Shown: positions 17,586 to 24,595 of the stretch, one piece after another
How the letters are laid out: every line of letters starts with the position of its first letter
Numbering within the stretch: position 1 is the stretch's first letter
NCBI RefSeq assembly: GCF_040730185.1
Contig: NZ_CP160402.1
Span: 62,001 to 126,000, forward strand
Direction: 5' to 3'
DNA length: 64,000 nt
Source: Streptomyces sp. Je 1-332
GTDB lineage: Bacteria > Actinomycetota > Actinomycetes > Streptomycetales > Streptomycetaceae
Program-made: the position numbers and the translations under genes
Notes under the pieces: generated by a model
The model's input: the letters and a program-made list of their open reading frames with translations, nothing else
Told to the model about the DNA's origin: nothing
Database searches by the model: none

Positions 17586-18014
17586 CTACCCTGACAGCAT
17601 CGGGACCCAGTAACTCATCACCTGGTGCAGACGCCGGCGGTGGTGCGCAACCCAGTCGTCCGGCGGGACGATCGGGACCCGCACGGTAACCATGGATCCG
17701 CCCTCGTCCTCCACGACCACCTCCGGACAGTCACGCTCGCCGGCGAGCTGGATGAAGATCGATGGCCCTCTGCTCATCTCCATCCAGGCGATGTCTTCGC
17801 CGGCGTCGAGCCGGTCCAACGCGTCGGCCCAGCTCTCCAGCCTCGAAAGGTACAGCCCCAGGTCGATACGGCCGCACACGAAGGGCGTCCTGACGACGAT
17901 CTCGGCGTCGAGGCCGGTGCTCCAACTGGGGGCACGCCTCAGAACGTTGACCCTGACGCTGTTCCCCTCGTCATCCGCGAGGGAGATCAGCTCCCTCGGG
18001 GGACTGTCGCCCAT
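17586..18014 (-). CDS. DUF5959 family protein
   Basis: 142 residues. ELISLADDEGNSVRVNVLRR, VVRTPFVCGRIDLGLYLSRLESWADALDRL, GEDIAWMEMSRGP and the terminal HRRRLHQVMSYWVPM match the small streptomycete family DUF5959. No function is known. The protein is soluble, without a signal sequence. It stands alone between an MFS gene and a broken VOC gene. The 200 bases between it and the MFS gene start hold no gene. Confidence 0.75.
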   Translation of the reverse strand: MGDSPPRELISLADDEGNSVRVNVLRRAPSWSTGLDAEIVVRTPFVCGRIDLGLYLSRLESWADALDRLDAGEDIAWMEMSRGPSIFIQLAGERDCPEVVVEDEGGSMVTVRVPIVPPDDWVAHHRRRLHQVMSYWVPMLSG

Positions 18015-18094
18015 GACTGCCCTCTCGTCGGCGAAGCAGTGAAATCAGTGACCCAGATCCTCGCCTGGCCGGAGGGCGACTTCCACTTCATTTG

Positions 18095-18330
18095 TCAGTG
18101 ATGCGAAGGCGAGACCGCCAGGGTGCGCAGCACGTCGAACTCGTTGCCCTCGGGGACGGCCATGACCACTCAGTTCCGGTCCGAACCCTGGCCCGCGTCT
18201 GCCTTGGTGGCCCCGAGGGCGAGCAGTTGGGTCACCTCCTCCTCGGTGCTTTTGTCGATCGGGCTCACGTCGAGATGAAGCCGATTCTTGATGGTCTTTC
18301 CCTCGGGCACACGGATGAACACCAGGGGGG
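18095..18330 (-). pseudogene. VOC/glyoxalase-like domain protein, disrupted
   Basis: The minus strand encodes RVPEGKTIKNRLHLDVSP, ALGATKADAGQG, then a TGA at 18172-18170 where the family has Trp (W-V-V-x-A-D-P-E-G-N-E-F), then VVMAVPEGNEFDVLRTL and a final TGA at 18097-18095. An upstream portion (PYYLGKVEIGSW) is in another frame. One nonsense change plus at least one frameshift mark this as a pseudogene of the VOC superfamily. The last 25 codons are otherwise intact, so the damage may be recent. Confidence 0.6.
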
Positions 18331-18593
18331 CGACATCTGGCGGGCCCGGACGTCCTCGACGGCCGGGACCCAGGAGCCGATCTCGACCTTGCCGAGGTAG
18401 TACGGACGGGGCTCAGCGTAGGTCGCCCGCCCGCCAGGTCCCAGATCTCTTGACCAGGGCCATCAGACGGGAGGGACCGAGGCGGAGGAACCGCTCAGTG
18501 CGGACGTCGTCTTGGCGATGCCCCGACTGTCGGTGCTCGGTGCGGGGCGCGACATGACGGCGGTCCGCGGGGCGTGACAGTACTGTCGTCGCC

Positions 18594-19034
18594 ATGACTG
18601 ACAATTCGCTGCGTTCCGTCACCATCGAACGGGCCGGCCCGGGACGGTTCACCGTGACCAATGCCCGCGGGGGCACGCTGAGCTTCGGCACCGGCGAGGG
18701 GACCGACTTCACGCCGGTCGAGTTGTTCCTCGCGGCGATCGGCGGCTGCACGGCGGCCGACGTGGAGGTCGCCACGAGCCGTCACGAGGAACCCATCACG
18801 TTCTCCCTCACCGTGACCGGCAACAAGGTCGAGGACGAGAGCGGCAACCGGATGTCGGACCTCGACGTCGCCTTCTCCGTCGCGTTCCCGGACGGCCCGT
18901 CAGGGGAACGCGCCCGCACGATCCTGCCGCGAGCCGTGAAGACCTCGCACGACCGGCTCTGCACGGTCAGCCGCACCGTCGAGGCGGGCACACCGGTCGG
19001 CGTGACCGTGTCCGACAACGCTGAGGGCGCCTGA
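18594..19034 (+). CDS. OsmC family protein
   Basis: 146 residues. The two family cysteines are present: AAIGGCTAADVEV and RLCTVSRTVEAG. OsmC/Ohr proteins are cytosolic thiol peroxidases that reduce organic hydroperoxides. This member looks more like the general OsmC group than Ohr. The fold elements FTVTNARGGTLSFGTG and EGTDFTPVELFLAA are in order. There is no linked OhrR regulator. The 200 bases after it (19035-19233) contain only weak coding-like scraps. Confidence 0.85.
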   Translation: MTDNSLRSVTIERAGPGRFTVTNARGGTLSFGTGEGTDFTPVELFLAAIGGCTAADVEVATSRHEEPITFSLTVTGNKVEDESGNRMSDLDVAFSVAFPDGPSGERARTILPRAVKTSHDRLCTVSRTVEAGTPVGVTVSDNAEGA

Positions 19035-19233
19035 CGTGTGAAGGCGGCGTCGGAGCAAGCCGGTCGGCGAGCTTCGGCGCCGCAGGCCATCCACCACGTC
19101 CGCGAGTTCGGCGCGGAGCCTCTCCCGCGGGCGGGGGACCAAGCATGAACTGAGCCGCGGCGACGGCCTCCCCGTCGACGACTCCGGCCAGGGCGCATAA
19201 GCCGGCCGGGGGCCGGACGCCCGCCGCGGGACG

Positions 19234-19812
19234 TCACGCAGCGGGTGCCAGCAATCGGTCGACCAGCCCGTCGACATAGCCCCGGGTCAGCGGGCCCATG
19301 CCGAACAAGACGCGGATGTACATCGGGGCCAGGATGTGGTCCAGCACCCCGAGCGCGTCGGGCGCGTGTTCGCCACGTTCTTGGGCGCGATCGAGCATGG
19401 ACTGCAGTTGCCGCGTGCGTTCGTCACGGAGTGCGTCACGCGCCTGCAGACCCTGCTGACCAGTGCTCGACAGGGCGACAGCCAGGCGCACCAACAACAG
19501 GCCGTCGGGGCCGGTGATCTCACGGGCCACGGCGGCCGCGTACGAGCGCAGGTCGCCGTCCAGGCTCCCGGTGTCGGGCATCGGGGACTGCGCGTTGAGG
19601 CGGTTGAGCGCCACGTCGGTGAGCAGGGCGTCCAGACCGCCCCACCGGCGGTAGATGCTGCTGTCCGCCACGCCCGCGCGGGCCGCGACCTCGCCGACGG
19701 TGAAGTTGCCGTAGCCGCGCTCGTTGATCAGGTCGGTGACGGCCTGGTGCACCTCCGCGGCGACGCGGGCGCTGCGCCCGCCGGGCCGTCGGGCTCGCTG
19801 TTGGTCCTCCAT
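19234..19812 (-). CDS. TetR/AcrR family regulator of the adjacent efflux gene
   Basis: 192 residues. The N-terminal helix-turn-helix is clear: LINERGYGNFTVGEVAARAGVADSSIYRRW. The rest is an all-alpha ligand-binding domain ending DGLVDRLLAPAA. It is divergent from a DHA2 drug transporter, with two similar inverted repeats (core TAACGCAG) in between, the classic layout of a drug-sensing repressor. Part of its C-terminus is closely matched by a gene fragment at 39277-39362. Confidence 0.88.
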   Translation of the reverse strand: MEDQQRARRPGGRSARVAAEVHQAVTDLINERGYGNFTVGEVAARAGVADSSIYRRWGGLDALLTDVALNRLNAQSPMPDTGSLDGDLRSYAAAVAREITGPDGLLLVRLAVALSSTGQQGLQARDALRDERTRQLQSMLDRAQERGEHAPDALGVLDHILAPMYIRVLFGMGPLTRGYVDGLVDRLLAPAA

Positions 19813-19823
19813 GCCTCCACCTT

Positions 19824-19844
19824 AACGCAGTTACTACTTGCGTT
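19824..19844. promoter_or_regulatory. Probable TetR operator 1
   Basis: AACGCA (19824-19829) and TGCGTT (19839-19844) form a perfect inverted repeat with a nine-base spacer, 12 bases upstream of the tetR start. The half-site TAACGCAG recurs in the second palindrome 46 bases away. Confidence 0.6.
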
Positions 19845-19869
19845 TACGAGGCAACCTTCCTACAGTCCC

Positions 19870-19894
19870 CTAACGCAGCCACCGGCTGTGTTAG
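19870..19894. promoter_or_regulatory. Probable TetR operator 2
   Basis: CTAACGCAGCC (19870-19880) pairs with GGCTGTGTTAG (19884-19894) with one mismatch around a three-base centre. It shares the TAACGCAG half-site with the neighbouring palindrome and lies about 60 bases before the MFS start, where bound repressor would block the promoter. Confidence 0.6.
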
Positions 19895-19955
19895 GGCGCC
19901 GGCGGCTGATCACATCGGCCCGGAACGGCGCGACCGATTATGGAGAGGAATCCCC

Positions 19956-21425
19956 ATGGCTGCATCGCCTGAGGCCGTAGGCAGTGGGCCGAACCGGGCC
20001 GTGCTGCTCGCAGTGACCTGCCTGGGTCAATTCATGGTCCTGCTCGACAACACGATTGTCGGAGCGGCGCTGCCCGACATGCAGCACCGGCTGCACACGG
20101 GTCTGACCGGTCTGCAGTGGATCGTCGACGCGTACGTACTGCTGGTCGCCATGCTGCTGATGTCCGGCGGCATCTTCGCCGACCGGTTCGGCCGCAAGCG
20201 GGTGTACCTGACCGGCGTGGCGGTGTTCACCGTGGCGTCGGTGCTGTGCAGCCTCGCGCCCTCGGTCGGCTGGCTGGTCGCCGGCCGGGTGCTGCAGGGC
20301 ATCGGGGCCGCTGCGCTGGCCCCTGCCTCGCTCGCCCTGCTCGCCGCCGCCTATCCCCTGCCGCAGGAACGCGTCAAGGCGATCGGGCTGTGGGCCGGAT
20401 TCAGCGGGATCGGTCTGGCCGCGGGCCCCGTGGCCGGCGGCGTGCTGACGGATGCCTTCGGCTGGCCCGCCATCTTCCTGGTCAATCTGCCCATCGGCGC
20501 CGCCCTTCTGCTGGTCGGTCTGCACAGCCTTGAGGAGACCCGTAATCCCGGCGCTCCCGCGATCGATGTTCCAGGTACGGTGCTGTCCGTTCTGGGGGTG
20601 GGGGCGCTGACGTACGGGCTGATCGAGGGTGGTGCTCGCGGCTGGACGGCGCCCGTGATCCTGGGCAGCTTCACCGCCGCGGTGATCCTCCTCGGAGCCT
20701 TCGTCGCCGTCGAAGCGCGTCGTTCCGCTCCGATGCTGCCGCTGCGGTTGTTCCGGGAACGCCTGTTCACCGTGTCCAACACCGCCATGGTCGTGGTGGG
20801 GTTCGCGCTCATGGGGTCGTCGTTCTTCTTCTCCCAGTTCTTCGTGTACGTCCAGGGCAGCTCCATCCTCCGCGCAGGCCTGCAGACCCTGCCGCTGTCC
20901 ATCGCCATGGTGATCGTCAGCCCGTACGCGGGCCGGCTCGCCGCCCGGTACGGCTTCCGCATCGTGACCACCATCGGCCTGGGCCTGGCCGGCCTGGGCC
21001 TGCTTGGGCTCGGCATGGTGCACGCCGACACCGGCTACGGGAACGTGTGGTGGCGGCTGGGAGTCGTCGGCATCGGCTTCGCACTGACCATGTCCCCCCT
21101 GACGGGAGCCGCCATCCAGGCGGTCAGCCCGCAGGAAGGCGGCCTCGCGTCGGGCATCAGCAGCACCACCCGGCAGATCGGCGCGGTGCTCGGCGTGGCG
21201 GTACTCGGAGCCATCGTCCGGACCCGGCAATCCGGCGGCGCCTCCTTCGAGACCGGCCTCAACAGCGCCTTCCTCGCCGCCGGTGCGGTCACGTTGGCCA
21301 CCGCCGTGTTCACCGGCCTGTGGCTGGCGCGGTCCAAGCCGGCGGAAGACTCCGCGACGCCGCACCGTTCCACGCGGTCAGGCGCGGTCACTGTCTCGAA
21401 CCAGGCGTCGTCGAACAGCCGTTGA
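19956..21425 (+). CDS. DHA2-family MFS drug efflux transporter (EmrB/QacA type)
   Basis: 489 residues and about 14 transmembrane helices. Diagnostic motifs: LDNTIVGAALPDM in helix 1, GGIFADRFGRKRVYL (motif A), GRVLQGIGAAALAPASLALL and GLAAGPVAGGVLTDAFGWPAIFLVNLPIG (motif C region). GAGAGGAATCCCC precedes the ATG. It should export lipophilic drugs or antibiotics by proton antiport. The divergent TetR gene and two operator-like palindromes indicate substrate-induced expression. A strong hairpin follows the stop. Confidence 0.92.
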   Translation: MAASPEAVGSGPNRAVLLAVTCLGQFMVLLDNTIVGAALPDMQHRLHTGLTGLQWIVDAYVLLVAMLLMSGGIFADRFGRKRVYLTGVAVFTVASVLCSLAPSVGWLVAGRVLQGIGAAALAPASLALLAAAYPLPQERVKAIGLWAGFSGIGLAAGPVAGGVLTDAFGWPAIFLVNLPIGAALLLVGLHSLEETRNPGAPAIDVPGTVLSVLGVGALTYGLIEGGARGWTAPVILGSFTAAVILLGAFVAVEARRSAPMLPLRLFRERLFTVSNTAMVVVGFALMGSSFFFSQFFVYVQGSSILRAGLQTLPLSIAMVIVSPYAGRLAARYGFRIVTTIGLGLAGLGLLGLGMVHADTGYGNVWWRLGVVGIGFALTMSPLTGAAIQAVSPQEGGLASGISSTTRQIGAVLGVAVLGAIVRTRQSGGASFETGLNSAFLAAGAVTLATAVFTGLWLARSKPAEDSATPHRSTRSGAVTVSNQASSNSR

Positions 21426-21453
21426 CTGCGACGCCGAGCTCGGCCGGAAGTCT

Positions 21454-21483
21454 CGTCCCGCCGGTGGATCATCCGGCGGGACG
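21454..21483 (+). terminator. Strong hairpin after the efflux gene
   Basis: CGTCCCGCCGG (21454-21464) and CCGGCGGGACG (21473-21483) form a perfect 11-bp stem with loop TGGATCAT, 28 bases after the MFS stop. It lacks a T-run, as is usual in Streptomyces. Confidence 0.65.
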
Positions 21484-21622
21484 CCTCCCGGGCAGGTAAA
21501 TCCGGCCGCTCACAGAGCCGCGCGTCCCTCGAATGGCGGAGGGCGGCGGGCAGGCGCAGAGTGTAAGTGGCGCCCTGACGGGCGGATGAGCCGCTCGTTC
21601 CTGCACCACTTGGGAGGCGGCC

Positions 21623-22078
21623 ATGACCGACACAGGAACGATCAGCACGAACGCGTCGACGGGCAGGTCGGGCACCTCGACGCCCGCTCCGGCCCGGGGC
21701 TCGACAGAGGCCGACTCGCGTGGCACGACCACTATCGCCGACAGCGTCGTGGCCACCATCGCCGGGATCGCGATCCGGGGGACGGACGGCGTGCACTCCG
21801 TCGGCAAGGGTGCGTCGAAAGCCTTCGGGACCGTTGCCGGCAAGATGCCCGGAACGTCGAACGCGGGCCGCTCGGTGCGGGTGGACGTCACCGACAAGCA
21901 GGTCGTGATCGACGTGGACATCGAGGTCGAGTACGGCATGCCGATCCACGAACTCGCCGACCAGATCCGCACTCATGTCATCGACGCCGTGGAGACCATG
22001 ACGGACTTGAGCATGTGCGAGATCAATCTCAACGTCTTCGCCGTCCACGTCGTCGAGGATGACGACGAGGAGCAGTGA
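21623..22078 (+). CDS. Asp23/Gls24 family envelope stress protein
   Basis: 151 residues. After a Thr/Ser/Gly-rich N-terminus, the Asp23 domain is complete: TTIADSVVATIAGIAIRGTDGVHSV, VRVDVTDKQVVIDVDIEVEYG, IRTHVIDAVETMTDLSMCEINL and an acidic tail. Gls24/Asp23 proteins lie at the cytoplasmic side of the membrane through AmaP-like partners and affect the alkaline and cell-wall stress response. Streptomycete asp23 genes usually sit in a cluster with several membrane partners; here it is alone. Confidence 0.85.
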   Translation: MTDTGTISTNASTGRSGTSTPAPARGSTEADSRGTTTIADSVVATIAGIAIRGTDGVHSVGKGASKAFGTVAGKMPGTSNAGRSVRVDVTDKQVVIDVDIEVEYGMPIHELADQIRTHVIDAVETMTDLSMCEINLNVFAVHVVEDDDEEQ

Positions 22079-22112
22079 GACTGCGGGTGCGGAAGGCTGA
22101 TCCTGCCCATCG

Positions 22113-22164
22113 GGTCGCCGGAACAGGTCGCCGGGACAGGTCGCCTCGATAGGTCGCCGGGGCG
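22113..22164. repeat. Degenerate 13-bp tandem repeat, four copies
   Basis: GGTCGCC recurs at 22113, 22126, 22139 and 22152, exactly every 13 bases, with the following bases varying (GGAACA, GGGACA, TCGATA, GGGGCG). It lies between the asp23 stop and the convergent membrane-protein gene. No function is evident. Confidence 0.6.
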
Positions 22165-22252
22165 GGCATACCAGTCCCCGGGGGCCACTCGGGCCTCGGG
22201 CGGAGATAGCTGGCTGGCGGCTGGCCGGAGCGCGGCCCGGCAGGCCGGAACG

Positions 22253-23047
22253 TCAGCCGATGGGCTCGCGCATCTCCTCGCGCACCTGCAGCGTCATCCG
22301 CGCAAGCTTCTCCAGGTCCACGTCCTCAGGGTCCTGGGACACGTTCTCGTCGGTGATCACACCCACCGACGCCCCCGTGTTGTCGTCACCCCACACGCAC
22401 ATCGGTACGTTGCTCACCGTTCCGCCCTGCTCCGATGTCAGCACCTGGCACCGCACCGTCATATCCGAGCCCCGGACGGTGACATCGTGGGCGGGCACAG
22501 CCACCGTGGCGCCCTCAGCTTCCGCAGCACCCTCCGACATGTCGTCCCGCGCCTCCGCCGGGCTCCTGAACCGCCCGTACAACCCCGAGACCACCAGCCT
22601 GCTGCCGTTCTGCTCGCCCTGCCCCGCGTAACTGCCCACCACGGCCGTCGGATTCCGGACGTTGCTGCGGTTGCGGTTCTCCTCCACGATCTGCCGGCCC
22701 GCCGTGTCGGAGAGATCCGCGCTCAGCTTGAACGTTCCGCCCACCAGCTCCGCGGACACCCGCAGACGGTACTTCGCCTCCGGGAATCCCACCCCGCCGA
22801 ACACGGCGAACCCCACCATCACCAACACCACGACCAGCACACCGGCCCCGACCGCCGCGACCACCCTGCCCGTCCTGCGCCCCGGCGGCGGAACATTCCA
22901 GGGCGGGGGCGAGGGATAGGGCTGCAACCCGTACGGCGGGCCCTGCGGCGGCAATGGCGCGGGAACGTGGGGCGGCTGCTGCGGTATCGGCCCAAAGGCA
23001 GGTGGGGCAGCACCGAACCCACCAGGCGGTGACGGAGGCATGGACAT
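22253..23047 (-). CDS. Pro-rich single-pass membrane protein
   Basis: 264 residues from ATG 23047; GTG 23053 and ATG 23041 are alternatives. The first 60 residues are a Pro/Gly-rich cytosolic region, followed by a basic stop (RRTGR) and one transmembrane helix (VVAAVGAGVLVVVLVMVGFA). The remaining 170 residues should be outside the membrane. They contain two cysteines (VRCQVLTS and VPMCVWGDD) that could form a disulfide, followed by a C-terminal acidic helix. This architecture is common in streptomycete hypothetical proteins. No specific function can be assigned. Confidence 0.7.
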   Translation of the reverse strand: MSMPPSPPGGFGAAPPAFGPIPQQPPHVPAPLPPQGPPYGLQPYPSPPPWNVPPPGRRTGRVVAAVGAGVLVVVLVMVGFAVFGGVGFPEAKYRLRVSAELVGGTFKLSADLSDTAGRQIVEENRNRSNVRNPTAVVGSYAGQGEQNGSRLVVSGLYGRFRSPAEARDDMSEGAAEAEGATVAVPAHDVTVRGSDMTVRCQVLTSEQGGTVSNVPMCVWGDDNTGASVGVITDENVSQDPEDVDLEKLARMTLQVREEMREPIG

Positions 23048-23159
23048 GCCCACACGCTACGTCACCCCCCACACAGAACCGCCGGAGCCCCACCACCAAC
23101 TCCCCGCCACACCGCGGCCGTACTCCACACAAGCCGGCTCCGAGGCGACACGACTCGTT

Positions 23160-23423
23160 GACGCTTTGCGTTGTCGGCTATGGCTCCGTAGGTGCAGGTC
23201 ACCGTGGTGCCGACGGCGGTGCATCCGGCGGAGAGGCTGGTGGCGGACGCGCCCAGCGGGAGCGTGGCGGACAGCGTTGCCGAGGTGACGGGTCGGGGCC
23301 GGTGTTGTGAGCGGTGAGGGTGTAGTCCAGGTAGGGCACAAGCAGGCCGAGGTTCGGCCGAGCGGTGAGGTTGGCGTCGATGTCCGTCGCCCGGCAACTT
23401 GACACCACACCCGAGGGGTTCAC
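23160..23423 (-). pseudogene. DUF11-repeat surface protein fragment, frameshifted
   Basis: Two minus-strand frames together read as one DUF11-like repeat. The first has PNLGLLVPYLDYTLTAHNTG. The second, after a frameshift near 23285, has SATLSATLPLGASATSLSAG and GTTVTCTYGAIADNA. DUF11 repeats form stalks of exported cell-surface proteins. No signal sequence or further repeats remain, so this is a fragment. Confidence 0.55.
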
Positions 23424-23516
23424 GACCTGTCCGAGCTTTCCCCGGATGAATCAGAGCTGTTCGCCCGTCGAGCTTCAACTCTCCCCCAGGTGTCGTCGAA
23501 CCTGGCGGCGGATTGC

Positions 23517-23966
23517 TCAGGAGTGCCAGGTCGTCGAGCCGCCGTGCGACACCACGTATGCCAGACGCCAGATCACCACGATCAATGTTCCCGCCCAGAG
23601 CGCGATGCTCCCGTACAAGCCGCGGACGCACCGCCGGTAGCGCGTCTCCGTGTCCAGCGCGGCCAGTTCCGGGTGGGCCGGGTCGAAGCGGATGCGCACC
23701 CGGGACCCCTCGGGGAGGGCGTGGGCACCCGTGCCGTCGGGGAGGGCCCGTTCGTGCGTCGTGCCATCGGGGGCCGTCCAGGCCACCACCGGATGCAGCG
23801 TCGCGTACGTCGCCTCTCGCGAGGCCGTGTGACCGGTGACCGTCGCCTCGACCACCGTGCCCGTCGCGCGGCGCAGGGTTTCGGTGACGAGCTGGGTTAT
23901 GTACGTCGCCATCAATGCCAGTCCCGCGACGAACGGGATCAGGGCAAGCAGCCAGGGTGTGCTCAT
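23517..23966 (-). CDS. DUF3592 membrane protein
   Basis: 149 residues. The N-terminal helix (WLLALIPFVAGLALMATYI) and the C-terminal helix (GSIALWAGTLIVVIWRLAYVV) flank a beta-rich domain with ATGTVVEATVTGH, HPVVAWTAPDG and GSRVRIRFDPAHPELA. That pattern is DUF3592, in which the soluble domain faces one side of the membrane between two helices. The function is unknown. No partner genes are evident. Confidence 0.8.
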   Translation of the reverse strand: MSTPWLLALIPFVAGLALMATYITQLVTETLRRATGTVVEATVTGHTASREATYATLHPVVAWTAPDGTTHERALPDGTGAHALPEGSRVRIRFDPAHPELAALDTETRYRRCVRGLYGSIALWAGTLIVVIWRLAYVVSHGGSTTWHS

Positions 23967-24024
23967 GGGGCACCACCGTAGCCGCGTGACTGCACCGCGT
24001 TCGACGAGAAGGTCGCCGCACTAC

Positions 24025-24235
24025 ATGAACCGCAAGATCCGCATGGCCGCCGTCGCCATCGCCGCCACCGGCGTTGCTTTCGGCACGGCAGCCGCGTCGC
24101 CCGCGATGGCTGCCTCTGGCGCCCGAGGTCATCGTCAACGACATTGACCTCGACGGCCGTTCGATGGGCGTCCGGATCTCCGATGGCAGCGGCAAGTACC
24201 AACTAAACCTGCAGCAAGGCGTCAACGCACCAGCT
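24025..24235 (+). pseudogene. Small secreted protein with a frameshift
   Basis: ATG 24025 begins a good signal peptide (MAAVAIAATGVAFGTAAASP, AMA cleavage site). The frame then ends soon after at TGA 24145-24147. The alternative frame continues with APEVIVNDIDLDGRSMGVRI and GKYQLNLQQGVN, which looks like the mature part. One indel near 24118 would join them. The 360 bases beyond (24236-24595) hold no gene; they contain a close direct repeat ATGTTCCCCGG. Confidence 0.5.
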
Positions 24236-24595
24236 GGGCGGGGGCCTACCCCCTCAGCCCGCCTACGGCGAAGGGCGGCAGGGGGCCTGCGAAGGCCCCG
24301 ACTGGTTCGGGGGATCGCCAGCCGGGGCCGATCGGGTGTGGGCGCGAAGGGCGGTCGCCTCGCGGCGGGGGCTCCATGAGGCTTCAGCCGAACGATCGTC
24401 CTCATGGGCGAAGGGGTGAGGCCCGGGGACACAGTTCCCTCCACGCCCACATACGGATCAACAGTGAAGCACCCTCGAATGTTCCCCGGATGTTCCCCGG
24501 AAGCGGCTCCTACCGAGACTCTCCGCAGCTCGTGCGAGCGGGGCCCGGGGCGCGCCTGTCGCGCGGTTGCCGGTGCCGTCGGGTAATCAGGAACG

